Below, piece by piece: positions 15,619 to 24,072 of a stretch of DNA of 39,588 bases. Position numbers and translations under genes: made by a program. The notes beneath the pieces were generated by a model. It was not told the DNA's origin. It did no database searches and was given only the letters and a program-made list of their open reading frames with translations. Source of the DNA: Deltaproteobacteria bacterium (lineage in GTDB: Bacteria > Myxococcota > UBA727 > VGSZ01); the NCBI GenBank assembly GCA_020850995.1, contig JADZDP010000160.1, positions 1 to 39,588 of the forward strand. Direction: 5' to 3'. The number at the start of each line of letters is the position of its first letter. Positions within the stretch are counted from its first letter, which is position 1.

Positions 15619-16547
15619 GGGCCCTCCGCGGCAGTGGCGCTCTCGGAGAAGTCGGTGAAGAGCGCGGCAACGCCAGTGGCAGCACCAATGGCAACGGCAG
15701 CGCCGGCCAGGCTCCAGGTGGCGATGGCGCTCGCGTCCACCGCACCTCGCTTGTCGTTGAAGGTGGCGATGACGAAGGGGTTGGCCGACGCCTTGTAGCG
15801 CGCGAGATCCTCAGCCTGGATCAGGTTCAAGAGCGCCGTGGCCAAGCTGCCCACGGCAGCGGCCCCGGCGGTGCTGGCGCCGGCCACCACCACCCACGGG
15901 GGCAAGGGCGGCGGGTTCAGCCGCTGCGCCACCTCCTTGGCCACGCCGCGCGTCTTCCCCGCGCGCAGCGGCACGTCGGCGAACAGCTCCGCCACGGCGG
16001 GGCCGATGGCCACCAAGAGCTCCTCGCCGTTTCCCGCCTGGAAGCGGCGGGTCACCTGGCCGACGACGCGCGCGTTCACCGGGTCGAGGCGCTTGATACC
16101 GAACACGTGTTGGTCACCCACGATGGCGACGGTGCCGATGATGATGGCGTCGACGCCGAGGGCGTCCGCGAGCTCGGAGAAGCAGCTCTCTTGCGCGCAC
16201 GCCAGCAGTTGCTTCTCTGCCTCGTGCTCCAAGAGCGCGCGGATCTCCTCGTCGGTGATGACGCTGGTGTGCTCGAGCTTGCGCAGCTCCAGCGCCAGCG
16301 AGTGCGCGATGAGCGTGCCCCAGCGCGGCGGCACCTCGGTGAGCTGCAGGTCGGGGAGCGCGATGCGCAGGATCGGCCGCGCCGCGGGGACGGGGGGAGG
16401 CGCGTCGGGGGGCGGCGCCGGCGTGGCCACCGCGTCCGGCGCCGCTAGGGCGGGCGTGGCGCCGGAGGTGGTGGCCGCCACGGCGGCCAAGGCCCAGAGC
16501 GCGGCCGCGGCCTGCGCTGATTGCGCTCTCCTGTTGCCAAGCCCCAT
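15615..16547 (-). CDS. Exported protein with FlgO/TolB-like nucleotide-free N-domain, coupled to the NHL lipoprotein
   Basis: A 310-residue protein with an N-terminal signal (AAALWALAAVAATTSGATPALA) and a Pro-rich linker. A globular region at about residues 60-190 (RIALPDLQLTEVPPRWGTLI, then ITDEEIRALLEHE, CAQESCFSELADALGVDAII) resembles the periplasmic alpha/beta domain seen in FlgO/TolB-type proteins of Myxococcota. Two hydrophobic segments follow at about 215-240 and 275-300. The resemblance is weak and the function unknown. The paired cysteines in CAQESC may form a disulfide. It is divergent from def, with start codons 48 bases apart. Tight ATGA coupling to the NHL protein suggests a shared envelope role. 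Confidence 0.65.
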   Translation of the reverse strand: MGLGNRRAQSAQAAAALWALAAVAATTSGATPALAAPDAVATPAPPPDAPPPVPAARPILRIALPDLQLTEVPPRWGTLIAHSLALELRKLEHTSVITDEEIRALLEHEAEKQLLACAQESCFSELADALGVDAIIIGTVAIVGDQHVFGIKRLDPVNARVVGQVTRRFQAGNGEELLVAIGPAVAELFADVPLRAGKTRGVAKEVAQRLNPPPLPPWVVVAGASTAGAAAVGSLATALLNLIQAEDLARYKASANPFVIATFNDKRGAVDASAIATWSLAGAAVAIGAATGVAALFTDFSESATAAEGP

Positions 16548-16554
16548 GGGCCGA

Positions 16555-16560
16555 AGGCTA
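16555..16560 (-). promoter_or_regulatory. Candidate -10 box of a leaderless transcript (gene at 16547)
   Basis: TAGCCT on the minus strand ends seven bases before the ATG at 16547. There is no ribosome binding site. It lies within the 47-base divergent gap shared with def. Confidence 0.35.
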
Positions 16561-16582
16561 CACCCGGAGCCAGCGGCGTCGC

Positions 16583-16588
16583 TATGGT
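16583..16588 (+). promoter_or_regulatory. Candidate -10 box of a leaderless transcript (def)
   Basis: TATGGT (TANNNT) ends six bases before the def ATG at 16595. No Shine-Dalgarno sequence is present. Confidence 0.4.
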
Positions 16589-16594
16589 GCAGCC

Positions 16595-17173
16595 ATGTCC
16601 ATCCTCAAGATCGCGACACTCGGGGAGCCGGTGCTGCGCCAACGGGCCCGCGAGCTCTCCACCGACGAGCTAGCGAGCGCGCGCTGGCAGGGCTTCATCG
16701 ACGACCTCATCGAGACCATGCGCGACGCCGACGGCGCCGGCATCGCCGCGCCGCAGGTGTTCACCCCCGTGCGCGTGGCCGTCATCGAGGTCAAGGGCAA
16801 CAACCCGCGCTACCCCTACAAGCCACCCATCCCGCTCACGGTGCTGGTGAACCCCACGCTCACGCCCATCGGCGACGAGCGCTTCGACAACTACGAGGGC
16901 TGCCTGTCGGTGCCCGATCTGCGCGGCGTGGTGCAGCGCCATGCGCGGGTGCGCGTGCAGTACCTCGACCGGCAGGGCCAGCCCCACGACGTGGAGGTGA
17001 AGGGCGTCAGCGCCGGCACCTTCCAGCACGAGTGCGACCACCTCGACGGCCGCGTGTTCGTCGACGGTGTTGGCGATCCCACCACCTTCTCCACATGGAA
17101 GAACTGGGAGCGTCACCACAAAGCGGCGTTCGTGGAGCGCATCACCAAGGTGGTGGAGCGCTACGGGAGCTGA
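16595..17173 (+). CDS. def: Peptide deformylase
   Basis: Removes the formyl group from the N-terminal methionine of nascent proteins. All three family motifs are present: GAGIAAPQV (motif 1), EGCLSVPD with metal ligand Cys103 (motif 2) and QHECDHLDG with His145, Glu146 and His149 (motif 3). The length, 192 residues, is normal. Fmt is not in the window. The stop codon is only five bases from the stop of the convergent Gly-Glu lipoprotein gene, with no room for a terminator. Confidence 0.97.
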   Translation: MSILKIATLGEPVLRQRARELSTDELASARWQGFIDDLIETMRDADGAGIAAPQVFTPVRVAVIEVKGNNPRYPYKPPIPLTVLVNPTLTPIGDERFDNYEGCLSVPDLRGVVQRHARVRVQYLDRQGQPHDVEVKGVSAGTFQHECDHLDGRVFVDGVGDPTTFSTWKNWERHHKAAFVERITKVVERYGS

Positions 17174-17178
17174 GGCCG

Positions 17179-18675
17179 CTACTCGCCCTCACCCTCGCCC
17201 TCACCCTCGCCCTCACCCTCGCCTTCGCCTTCGCCTTCGCCTTCACCTTCACCTTCACCTTCACCTTCACCTTCACCTTCACCTTCACCTTCACCTTCAC
17301 CTTCACCTTCACCTTCACCTTCACCTTCGCCTTCACCCTCGCCTTCACCCTCGCCTTCACCCTCGCCTTCGCCCTCGCCTTCACCTTCTGCGGGGGCGGG
17401 CGCACAGACGCCTGGCACGTAGGCGCAGTAACCGTAGCGGCAGCGCATACCCGTGGGGCACGCAGGGCACTCGTCGCCGATGGGGCAGTCGGCGCTCACG
17501 CAGGTCGTGTAGTCGGGGTCGTAGAGCACCTGGACGCGGCTGCCCATCTCGAAGTCGCACACCTCACCGGCAGCGCAGGTGCCGCTGATGTTCCCTTCGC
17601 CGAGGCCGAAGGGGCCCACGCCGAAGCCGGCCTGGGTGAAGATGTCCTCGTCGTAGTCCCAGTCGGCGCGGTCTTGGTGGCAGACGTTGAAGCACATGCC
17701 GGAGAGCGGGTCGTAGACGTCCGCGTAGTAGTTCATGCCGAGCACGCAGGCGCTGGCGGGCGGATCACTCATGCCGGCGTAGGCGCGGTTGTCGCACAGG
17801 CGATGCTCGTCGACGTCGCGGCAGGTGGCCTCGGGGGGAACCTCGTACGCCGAGAGCTCCGCGGAGCTCGCCGCCCGCACCGGGTCGCCGCAGTGGCCGT
17901 ACAGGCGCGCGCAGCGCGCCCCGGTGGTCAGCGCGATGCACTCGAAGCCCTCGGCGTCGTTGCACACGCAGGGCCGCCCGCCGGTGCAGGCCTCGAGATC
18001 GCAGGCGAGGTCGCCGCTTGGCCCCTGCTGCGTCGACTCGATGGCGAGCTGGTAGAAGGGCCGGCCGCACACCTCGCCCGCGCCGCACGAGGCCGCAGCG
18101 GCGGACGCGCCGAGCGGGCAGTCGTCTTTGCAGCGCGTGGCGAGGAGCAGGTCGGTGGAGCCGTCGGGCGCCGCCTGCACCTCGACCAGGTCGCACAGGC
18201 GCCCATCGCTGCATGCGTCGGGGTCGAGGAAGGCGAAGCAGGGCGCGTCGCGCTCGGTGACCTGCGGCATGCACACGGGCACGTAGCCCATGAAGCCGGT
18301 GTCACCCACCCACACGACCTGTTGGCAGCTCTCGCCGGCCTCGCAGCGCGTGGGGTCGTCTGCCGACACGTTGCCCGAGGCATCGACGGTGGCACAAGGC
18401 CGGCGGCAGGTGCCGCTCATGGGATCGAGCACCTCGGAGAGGCACACCAAGCCCGCGTCACACTCGGCGCCGCTGCCGATGGTGCAGGGCGTGCCCGCGT
18501 TGTCGTCGATCTCCCCTTCGCCTTCGCCCTCGCCCTCACCCTCTCCTTCGCCCTCGCCGCGTACGCGAGGATCGTCATCGAGGTCGACGTTGCGATCGGG
18601 CCCGCACGCGCCAAGCACCGCCGCGCAGGAAACAAGCACCAGGGCCAGGGGCGTCGACGGGAGCTGTGCACGCAT
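17179..18675 (-). CDS. Cys-rich lipoprotein with Gly-Glu tracts
   Basis: A 498-residue predicted lipoprotein: signal peptide with lipobox LGAC24, a short linker, then eight Gly-Glu repeats (18511-18558) as a spacer. The body is Cys-rich (about residues 60-425) with the pattern of myxobacterial secreted Cys-rich proteins (C..G..C....G.C). The protein ends in an uninterrupted E(GE)34 tract. I know no function for such proteins. The Gly-Glu stretch after the lipobox is a common spacer in this group, but a 69-residue C-terminal one is unusual. The gene follows the gluzincin gene after 32 bases on the same strand and probably shares its transcript. The ATG at 18675 has no clear ribosome binding site. 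Confidence 0.85.
   Translation of the reverse strand: MRAQLPSTPLALVLVSCAAVLGACGPDRNVDLDDDPRVRGEGEGEGEGEGEGEGEIDDNAGTPCTIGSGAECDAGLVCLSEVLDPMSGTCRRPCATVDASGNVSADDPTRCEAGESCQQVVWVGDTGFMGYVPVCMPQVTERDAPCFAFLDPDACSDGRLCDLVEVQAAPDGSTDLLLATRCKDDCPLGASAAAASCGAGEVCGRPFYQLAIESTQQGPSGDLACDLEACTGGRPCVCNDAEGFECIALTTGARCARLYGHCGDPVRAASSAELSAYEVPPEATCRDVDEHRLCDNRAYAGMSDPPASACVLGMNYYADVYDPLSGMCFNVCHQDRADWDYDEDIFTQAGFGVGPFGLGEGNISGTCAAGEVCDFEMGSRVQVLYDPDYTTCVSADCPIGDECPACPTGMRCRYGYCAYVPGVCAPAPAEGEGEGEGEGEGEGEGEGEGEGEGEGEGEGEGEGEGEGEGEGEGEGEGEGEGEGEGEGEGEGEGEGEGE
17182..17388. repeat. Hexanucleotide microsatellite encoding E(GE)34
   Basis: A 207-base uninterrupted array of six-base units, reading GAAGGT/GAAGGC/GAGGGC/GAGGGT on the coding strand. 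The centre (about 17241-17326) is nearly pure in one unit (CACCTT on the plus strand), while the flanks are mixed. All changes stay in frame. The purity of the centre suggests recent slippage expansion. Confidence 0.95.
18511..18558. repeat. Short hexanucleotide array encoding eight Gly-Glu repeats
   Basis: A 48-base array of the same Glu-Gly codon type just after the lipobox region of the lipoprotein gene. It is more diverged than the long array. Confidence 0.9.
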
Positions 18676-18707
18676 CGGGGGCGAGTGTGCCGCGCCCCCG
18701 GACGCTT

Positions 18708-20747
18708 TCAAGGCGGGCCTGGCGGGAGCGGCACCAGGGGCGGCTCCTCGTCGGGCTCCTCCCAGGGTGCGGGCGGTCGGGTCGGGTGCGCGGGCGGCGC
18801 GGGGCGCTTGGGCGCGGGCAGCACCGGGCGCACCAGGCGCTCCTCGGCCTCCACCAGCGCGCGGCGCTCCTGCTCGTCGAGCTCCTCGAGCTCGAGCTCG
18901 AGGCGCAGGATCTCGCCGGGCTTGATCTCGACGCCCCGTCCTTGCTCGCGGCCCGTGACGGGGTCGAGCAGCCGCACGCGATGGGGCCCTGGCGTCACGC
19001 GGTAGTCGACCAGCGGCGTGGTGACACCGGTGTCGACGCCGTCGAGCAGCACGCGCCCCCACGGTCGCGAGCGCACCTCGAGGATGCCGAAGGGCGCACC
19101 CTCCTTGGCCTGCGCCGGCACCACCGACGACGAGCGCTGCGCGCCCGACAAGAGCTCGAGGGCGCGCTGCGCGCGTGCTGCCAACACCGTGTCCTTGGTC
19201 TCCACCGCCACCGTGTGCAGCGCCATGTGGATCTCGGGGTTGAACGGCGCCTCCCAGCTCGCCTGCTCGTAGTGACGACGAGCCGCGGCCCACTCCTTGC
19301 CGCGCAGCGCCACGCGCCCGAGCAGCACGTGCGTTTGGGGATCCGTGGGGAAGGCGCCGAGCGTGTCGGCCAGCGCCTTCTTGGCGGCGTCGACCTCGCC
19401 AAGCTCCAGGTACACGCCGGCGAGGCGGTTGTGCAGCGCGGGGCTGTGCAGACCCACCTGCGTCACCGCCTTCTGGTACTCCACCGTGGCCGCGCGCAGC
19501 CGCCGCTTGGCGCGCAATAGGTTGCCCAAGCGCACGAACTGCCGCCCCGACTTGCCCTTGGCCTCGTCGAGCGCGGCCTCGTCCTCGTGCTCGTCGACGG
19601 TGGCGCCGCCCTTGCGCGCGTCTTTGACGAAGGTGAGCCGCTTGGGCTCGGCGCCGGGCACCAGGTGGAACGCGCGCGTCTTGAGGTACGCGCGCCACTG
19701 GCGCTGCAGGGCCGCGAGGTCGCCGCCGGTGGCCGCCGTCAGCGCCTGATCGAGCGTGGCCCCGCCGCGCAACGACTCGAGGAGCGCGGTGGCGAAGGGC
19801 CGCGCGTTCGGCGCGGCGCGCGGCTGGTCGAGCATCTCGACCACCGTGAACACCTCGGCGAACGCGAGCGCGGCGTCTTTCTGTGAGGGCAGCTTGGCCA
19901 TCGACGGATGCATCTGCTCGAAGGTGATGAGCGTGTCCTTCTTGAGCGCCGCCGCCAGCAGGTTCTCGCTGGCGGGCTCGAGCGCCAAGCCGGGCGCGCC
20001 GCGCCAACGCGTCTCGTTGTACTTGGCCAGGCCCTCGTGCAGCCACACCGGCACGTTGTTCTTGCTCTTCTCGCTCACCACCAGGTGCACGAATTCGTGC
20101 GCCAGCGTGTCGAGCCAGGAGTAGCCGCGCGCCAGCGCCTTGGGGCTCGTGGCCATCAAGCGGTTGAACTTGCAGATGGCGATGGTGCCGCTGGTCTCGA
20201 TCTCTTTCTCCGTCAGCGTCGACACCGAGGCGAGCCCGCGCGCGTCGTGCAGGATATCCACGACGATCTTGCGCTGTGGCCGGTAGTCGAAGGCGGCGCC
20301 GATGGCGCCGTACGCAGCCTCGAGCGCCTCGAGCGCGATGGGCTGCAGCAGCTCGTCTTTGCCCGGCGGCACGCGCACCACGAAGTGCGCGCTCTCAGCC
20401 GCCACGAAGCCCCGAGTCTCGGCCAGCGTGCTTTGCGCCAGCGGCAAGAGCGGCACCGTGTCGCCACCCTCCGAGGCGCGCCGCAACAGGCGCACGGCGC
20501 CCTCGTAGTCGCCTTGATGAAAGCGCACCGCGCCCACCACCGCCTGCACCGGCGGCACGTCGGGCAGCTCGCGCTCGAGCTCTTCGGCGATAGCGGCGGC
20601 CTCGTCGAGCTGCCAGTCGGTTAGGAGCGCCTGCACGCGCGCGATGCGCTCGCCCACCTCGCCGGCGCCGGCGCGCGCGGGCGCCGACGCGGCGGCCGCG
20701 AGCGCCACCGCCACCAGCGCGCACCGGAGCGTCGTCGACGTCGTCAT
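18708..20747 (-). CDS. Exported gluzincin (peptidase MA-like) with TPR-like and PEGA-like regions
   Basis: A 679-residue protein with a signal peptide (ALVAVALAAAASAPARA). TPR-like helices at about residues 35-110 precede a peptidase-MA-like metalloprotease domain (about 120-380) with zinc motif HEFVH (217-221) and third ligand Glu238 in WLHEGLAKYNE. TPR-like helices follow (about 410-510), then a PEGA-like domain near 565-620 (LEVRSRPWGRVLLDGV) and an acidic Pro-rich tail. It would cleave or bind peptides in the periplasm or at the surface. The ATG at 20747 overlaps the stop of the DUF4175 gene as ATGA, which fixes the start against longer readings and shows coupling. Confidence 0.9.
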   Translation of the reverse strand: MTTSTTLRCALVAVALAAAASAPARAGAGEVGERIARVQALLTDWQLDEAAAIAEELERELPDVPPVQAVVGAVRFHQGDYEGAVRLLRRASEGGDTVPLLPLAQSTLAETRGFVAAESAHFVVRVPPGKDELLQPIALEALEAAYGAIGAAFDYRPQRKIVVDILHDARGLASVSTLTEKEIETSGTIAICKFNRLMATSPKALARGYSWLDTLAHEFVHLVVSEKSKNNVPVWLHEGLAKYNETRWRGAPGLALEPASENLLAAALKKDTLITFEQMHPSMAKLPSQKDAALAFAEVFTVVEMLDQPRAAPNARPFATALLESLRGGATLDQALTAATGGDLAALQRQWRAYLKTRAFHLVPGAEPKRLTFVKDARKGGATVDEHEDEAALDEAKGKSGRQFVRLGNLLRAKRRLRAATVEYQKAVTQVGLHSPALHNRLAGVYLELGEVDAAKKALADTLGAFPTDPQTHVLLGRVALRGKEWAAARRHYEQASWEAPFNPEIHMALHTVAVETKDTVLAARAQRALELLSGAQRSSSVVPAQAKEGAPFGILEVRSRPWGRVLLDGVDTGVTTPLVDYRVTPGPHRVRLLDPVTGREQGRGVEIKPGEILRLELELEELDEQERRALVEAEERLVRPVLPAPKRPAPPAHPTRPPAPWEEPDEEPPLVPLPPGPP

Positions 20748-23700
20748 TGGATGAGCTTCTCGTAGTAGCGCCGCACTTCCTGCATCCAATCGCTGGGCGC
20801 GCCCTCGCGCATGGCCTCGATGATGTCCTTGCGCTGCGCGTCGGGCACCTTGAAGTCGTTGCCGTCGGGGATCTCGACCTTCTCCGTCGACGCGGAGCCG
20901 CGCGCACCATCGGCGCCGTGGTCCTCGGCGCCGGGGCTGCCGCCGCCGGGCAGGGGCATCGGCATGCCGCCCTGGCCCTGCCCTTGCCCCATCTGTTGCA
21001 GGTCGTCGGCCAGCTTGGCGAGCTGTCGCATGGCCGCACGCTGCGAGCTGCGCGCGCCGCGCACGTCGCCGCGCTTCATCTGCGCGCCCGCGCGCTGCAT
21101 CTCTTGGCGCGCCTGGTCGACGCGCTGCTTGTGCTCGGGGCCAAACACCGGCGCCTCCTTGCCGATCTCGTCCATCAAGCGCCCCAAGCGCTCGGCGCCC
21201 TCCTCGAGCTGCGCTTGCGTGTCGGCGTCACGCTGGAGACGCTGCCGATCGGCCGCGCTCATCATGGCCTGCGGGTCGGGGGTCAGCTCGCGCAGCTCCT
21301 TGCGCGCCGCTTCGAGCTCGCCACGGGCGCGCTCCAGCGCCGCCTTGGCGTCGAGCGTGGCCTTGTCGCGCGCGCCGAAGCGCCCGCGCGTGCGGTCGGT
21401 GACCGAGCGCTCGGCAGAGCGGGCCGCCATCTCGGCCTCCTCCGCGGTGGCGGCGGCGTCCTCGAGATCGCCGGTGTCGAGCGCGCGATCGAGATCTTCG
21501 GTGCGCGCCTCGGCGAAGGCCCGGTCCTCGTTCTCGTGCGAGAACAGCGCGTCTTGCTCGACGGAGCGTAGCTGCTCGCGCGCGCGCTCGACCTTCTTCT
21601 TCACCTCTGCCAGCGCGCGCTCGAGCTTGCCCTTGAGGCGCTCCTCGGCCGCCTTGGTGGCGCGCTCCATCAGCGCCTGGCTGCCATCGAGCACCTGGCG
21701 CTGCCCGCGCTCGAGGGCCTGCAGCTCGTCGGAGAAGCGCTGCATCTTCTCGCGCAGCTCGCGGTACTCGTCGCCGCCGAACTGCTCGCCGCTCTCGTCG
21801 AGGCCCTCCATCATCTTCTGTGTCTGCTCGAGCATGCGCTCGAGCGCTGCGGCGGCCTCGTCGAGCTTGCCCTCCTCGATCAGCTGATCGATGTCCTGCG
21901 CGCCCTTCATCAGCTCGTCGCCCTTGAAGGCCTCGTCGTTGAGGAACTCATCGGGCAGGTCGCGCTGCAGTTGCGCCAGCTTGCCCATCAGCTCGCTCAT
22001 CTGCTGCTTCATGCGCGCGATCTCCTCGAGTAGCGCCTTGCGCACCTGGGGATCGCCGGACTTCTTGAACTGGTCGATGAGCGCCTTCAGATCTTCCTGA
22101 GCGCGCTTGAGGTCTTCGGCGATCTGCCGCGCCTCGGCGAGCTTCTCGCGCGCCAACAGATCCTCGAGGTAGAGCACGTCCTTCTCGAGGCGCTCCACCA
22201 GGGCGCGCTGATCGGCGGCAAGGCGCCGCCATGGTGCCGGGCTCGCGGCCTTGCCGCCGTCGGTGAGCTGGACCAGCTGCGCCAGCGTGCGCTTCTTTGC
22301 GGCCAGCAAGCTCGCCTGCGCCACCTTGAGGTTGGCGAGCGCGCGCCGGGTGGCCGCCGGCGCCAGGCGATCCTCGGCGAGCGCCGCCAGCGCGTCGTCG
22401 AGCGCCTGCTGCAGCGCCCCGTGCCGCGCCTCGAGCTGGCGGTGACGGTCGACGTCGCGCCGCTGGGCCGCGCCCTCGGCGGCGCCTCCCTCGGGCACCG
22501 GCGCCTCCAGCTCGTCGCCGAGCGCGTCGATCATCTTGTCGAGCACGTCCTCGAGCCGCTCGGTGACGCGCCGGTGCTGCTCGGCGGCCGAGAACACGGT
22601 GAGCACGCGCGTGCCCGAACGCCCAACGTTGGGCCCGCTCACCACGTCGTTGTCGAGGGCCTCCACGTACACGCTCAGGCGATCCCCCGGGCGCGCGCCC
22701 GTCTCTGCGATAGTGAACTCACCCTTGCCGCGCGCCGCCGCCAGCCCGCCGGGGAGCTCGAGCAGATCCTTGGTCCACGGCTCGCGCGCGCTGCCCTGGC
22801 GCTTCACCACCACGCGGAACTTGGTCAGGCCCACGTCGTCTTTCGCGGAGAAGGCCAGCGCCACGCGCTCGTCTTGCTGCACCACGCGATCGGCGTCGGG
22901 CTCCACCAGCGTCACGGTGGGCGGCGCGTCGGGGCGCACGGTGATCTTGTGCGCCACCGGGTCGAGGTCGGGCAGCGCGCGCACGGGATCGACGCGGAAG
23001 CGATAGGCGCCGTTGGCCTCGACGGTGAAGCGCGCACGCACGCTGCGCGCGTCGGGCAGCTCCACCTGCTGCTCGCGCTCGCCCACCAGGAGCACCGCCG
23101 CCTCGAGCGCGCGATCGACGCGCCCCGCCACGGTCACCTCGGTGCCCCGGGGCGCCAGCACGTCGCCCGAGCTGCCGGCGATGACCTCGTCGGGCTCGCC
23201 CATGTAGGCCGGGTAGCGCAGGGTCAGCGTGAGGTCGGTGACCAGCGGCAGCGCGCTCTGCGCGCGCTCGTCGAGGGCGCGCTGGGCGCCCGCGGCCGAG
23301 AACAGCTTGTCCCAGCGCGCCTGCCACGCCGCCGGGAAGCCGAGCGCCGACACCACCAGCGCGAGCAACGCTGCGCCGCAGAGCGTGAGCGTGGGCAACG
23401 CGCGCTCCATGGCCACGGCGCCGAGCGAATCGCGCGCGCCACCCTCCACCACGCGCGCGGCCGTGGCCGCGATGTGTGCCTGGCAGAGCGCGCGCGAGCG
23501 GCCGAGCGCCGCGTCTCTGCTCTCGTCGAAGAGCTCCACGGCGCCTCGCACAGCATCGCCGGCGGGCGCGCCGCGGCGCGCCAGCGCGTCCTCGAGGCGC
23601 GCCGCCACCACCTGATCGAAGCGCAGCGGTCGCCACCGACGCACGACGACGACGGCGAGGCCCCCCGCCAGGGCGGCGGCCACCAGGCCCCACAGCGTGC

Positions 23701-23914
23701 CGCGCAGCCCCATGGAGTAGGGCAGCACGTCGACCAGCACGAGGGACGCGCACAGCGCGAGCACGGCGCTCGCCGCAGCCGCGCCGGCGCACTCGACGAG
23801 CGCCGCCCAACGCAAGCGCGCGCGCGCCTCGGCGAGCACGGCGCGGAGGTCGCCTGCGGGTCGCAACGGCGCGGCGCGCGCGTTCACTGGAGGGGCTTGC
23901 TCGGGCTCTGCCAT
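20744..23914 (-). CDS. DUF4175-type membrane protein with long coiled coils (1056 aa)
   Basis: The N-terminus has three hydrophobic helices (about residues 30-55, 60-85 and 165-190), a layout typical of DUF4175 (TIGR02302-like) proteins. An Ig-like region follows at about 220-420, starting with LTLRYPAYMGEP, a pattern characteristic of the family. From about 450 to 1000 the sequence is highly charged and predicted coiled coil (EIARMKQQMSELMGKLAQLQ), with a Met/Gly/Gln-rich stretch (QQMGQGQGQGGMPMPLPG) near the end. The function of the family is not established; an envelope scaffold is plausible. The ATG at 23914 has GGGAG just upstream. The gene heads a probable operon with the gluzincin and the Gly-Glu lipoprotein, and is divergent from the sigma-factor unit. 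Confidence 0.85.
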   Translation of the reverse strand: MAEPEQAPPVNARAAPLRPAGDLRAVLAEARARLRWAALVECAGAAAASAVLALCASLVLVDVLPYSMGLRGTLWGLVAAALAGGLAVVVVRRWRPLRFDQVVAARLEDALARRGAPAGDAVRGAVELFDESRDAALGRSRALCQAHIAATAARVVEGGARDSLGAVAMERALPTLTLCGAALLALVVSALGFPAAWQARWDKLFSAAGAQRALDERAQSALPLVTDLTLTLRYPAYMGEPDEVIAGSSGDVLAPRGTEVTVAGRVDRALEAAVLLVGEREQQVELPDARSVRARFTVEANGAYRFRVDPVRALPDLDPVAHKITVRPDAPPTVTLVEPDADRVVQQDERVALAFSAKDDVGLTKFRVVVKRQGSAREPWTKDLLELPGGLAAARGKGEFTIAETGARPGDRLSVYVEALDNDVVSGPNVGRSGTRVLTVFSAAEQHRRVTERLEDVLDKMIDALGDELEAPVPEGGAAEGAAQRRDVDRHRQLEARHGALQQALDDALAALAEDRLAPAATRRALANLKVAQASLLAAKKRTLAQLVQLTDGGKAASPAPWRRLAADQRALVERLEKDVLYLEDLLAREKLAEARQIAEDLKRAQEDLKALIDQFKKSGDPQVRKALLEEIARMKQQMSELMGKLAQLQRDLPDEFLNDEAFKGDELMKGAQDIDQLIEEGKLDEAAAALERMLEQTQKMMEGLDESGEQFGGDEYRELREKMQRFSDELQALERGQRQVLDGSQALMERATKAAEERLKGKLERALAEVKKKVERAREQLRSVEQDALFSHENEDRAFAEARTEDLDRALDTGDLEDAAATAEEAEMAARSAERSVTDRTRGRFGARDKATLDAKAALERARGELEAARKELRELTPDPQAMMSAADRQRLQRDADTQAQLEEGAERLGRLMDEIGKEAPVFGPEHKQRVDQARQEMQRAGAQMKRGDVRGARSSQRAAMRQLAKLADDLQQMGQGQGQGGMPMPLPGGGSPGAEDHGADGARGSASTEKVEIPDGNDFKVPDAQRKDIIEAMREGAPSDWMQEVRRYYEKLIQ

Positions 23915-24072
23915 GCTCTCCCGCCTGGGCACGCCGACGCGTCGTATCCCACCGCCAAATCTGTCATAGTCCGGCGTCACGCGGGCGGCAGCCCGTGGAG
24001 GGATCGACCGGCGCGCGCCGTCCGTTGCAACGGACCATGGCCAGACCGGATCTGCGCAGGACGCACACACCT

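Noticed and set aside
13066..15798. 910-codon open frame on the plus strand opposite the NHL lipoprotein gene
   Set aside because: It is antisense to conserved NHL and Cys-rich repeats and has a low-complexity Ala/Val/Arg composition.
17182..17388. Possible CRISPR array
   Set aside because: Units are 6 bases without spacers; it is a coding microsatellite in frame with a lipoprotein.
15838..19005. 1055-codon open frame on the plus strand across def and the Gly-Glu lipoprotein gene
   Set aside because: Its length comes from the hexanucleotide array read in another frame (alternating Thr/Phe); it covers def in the wrong frame.
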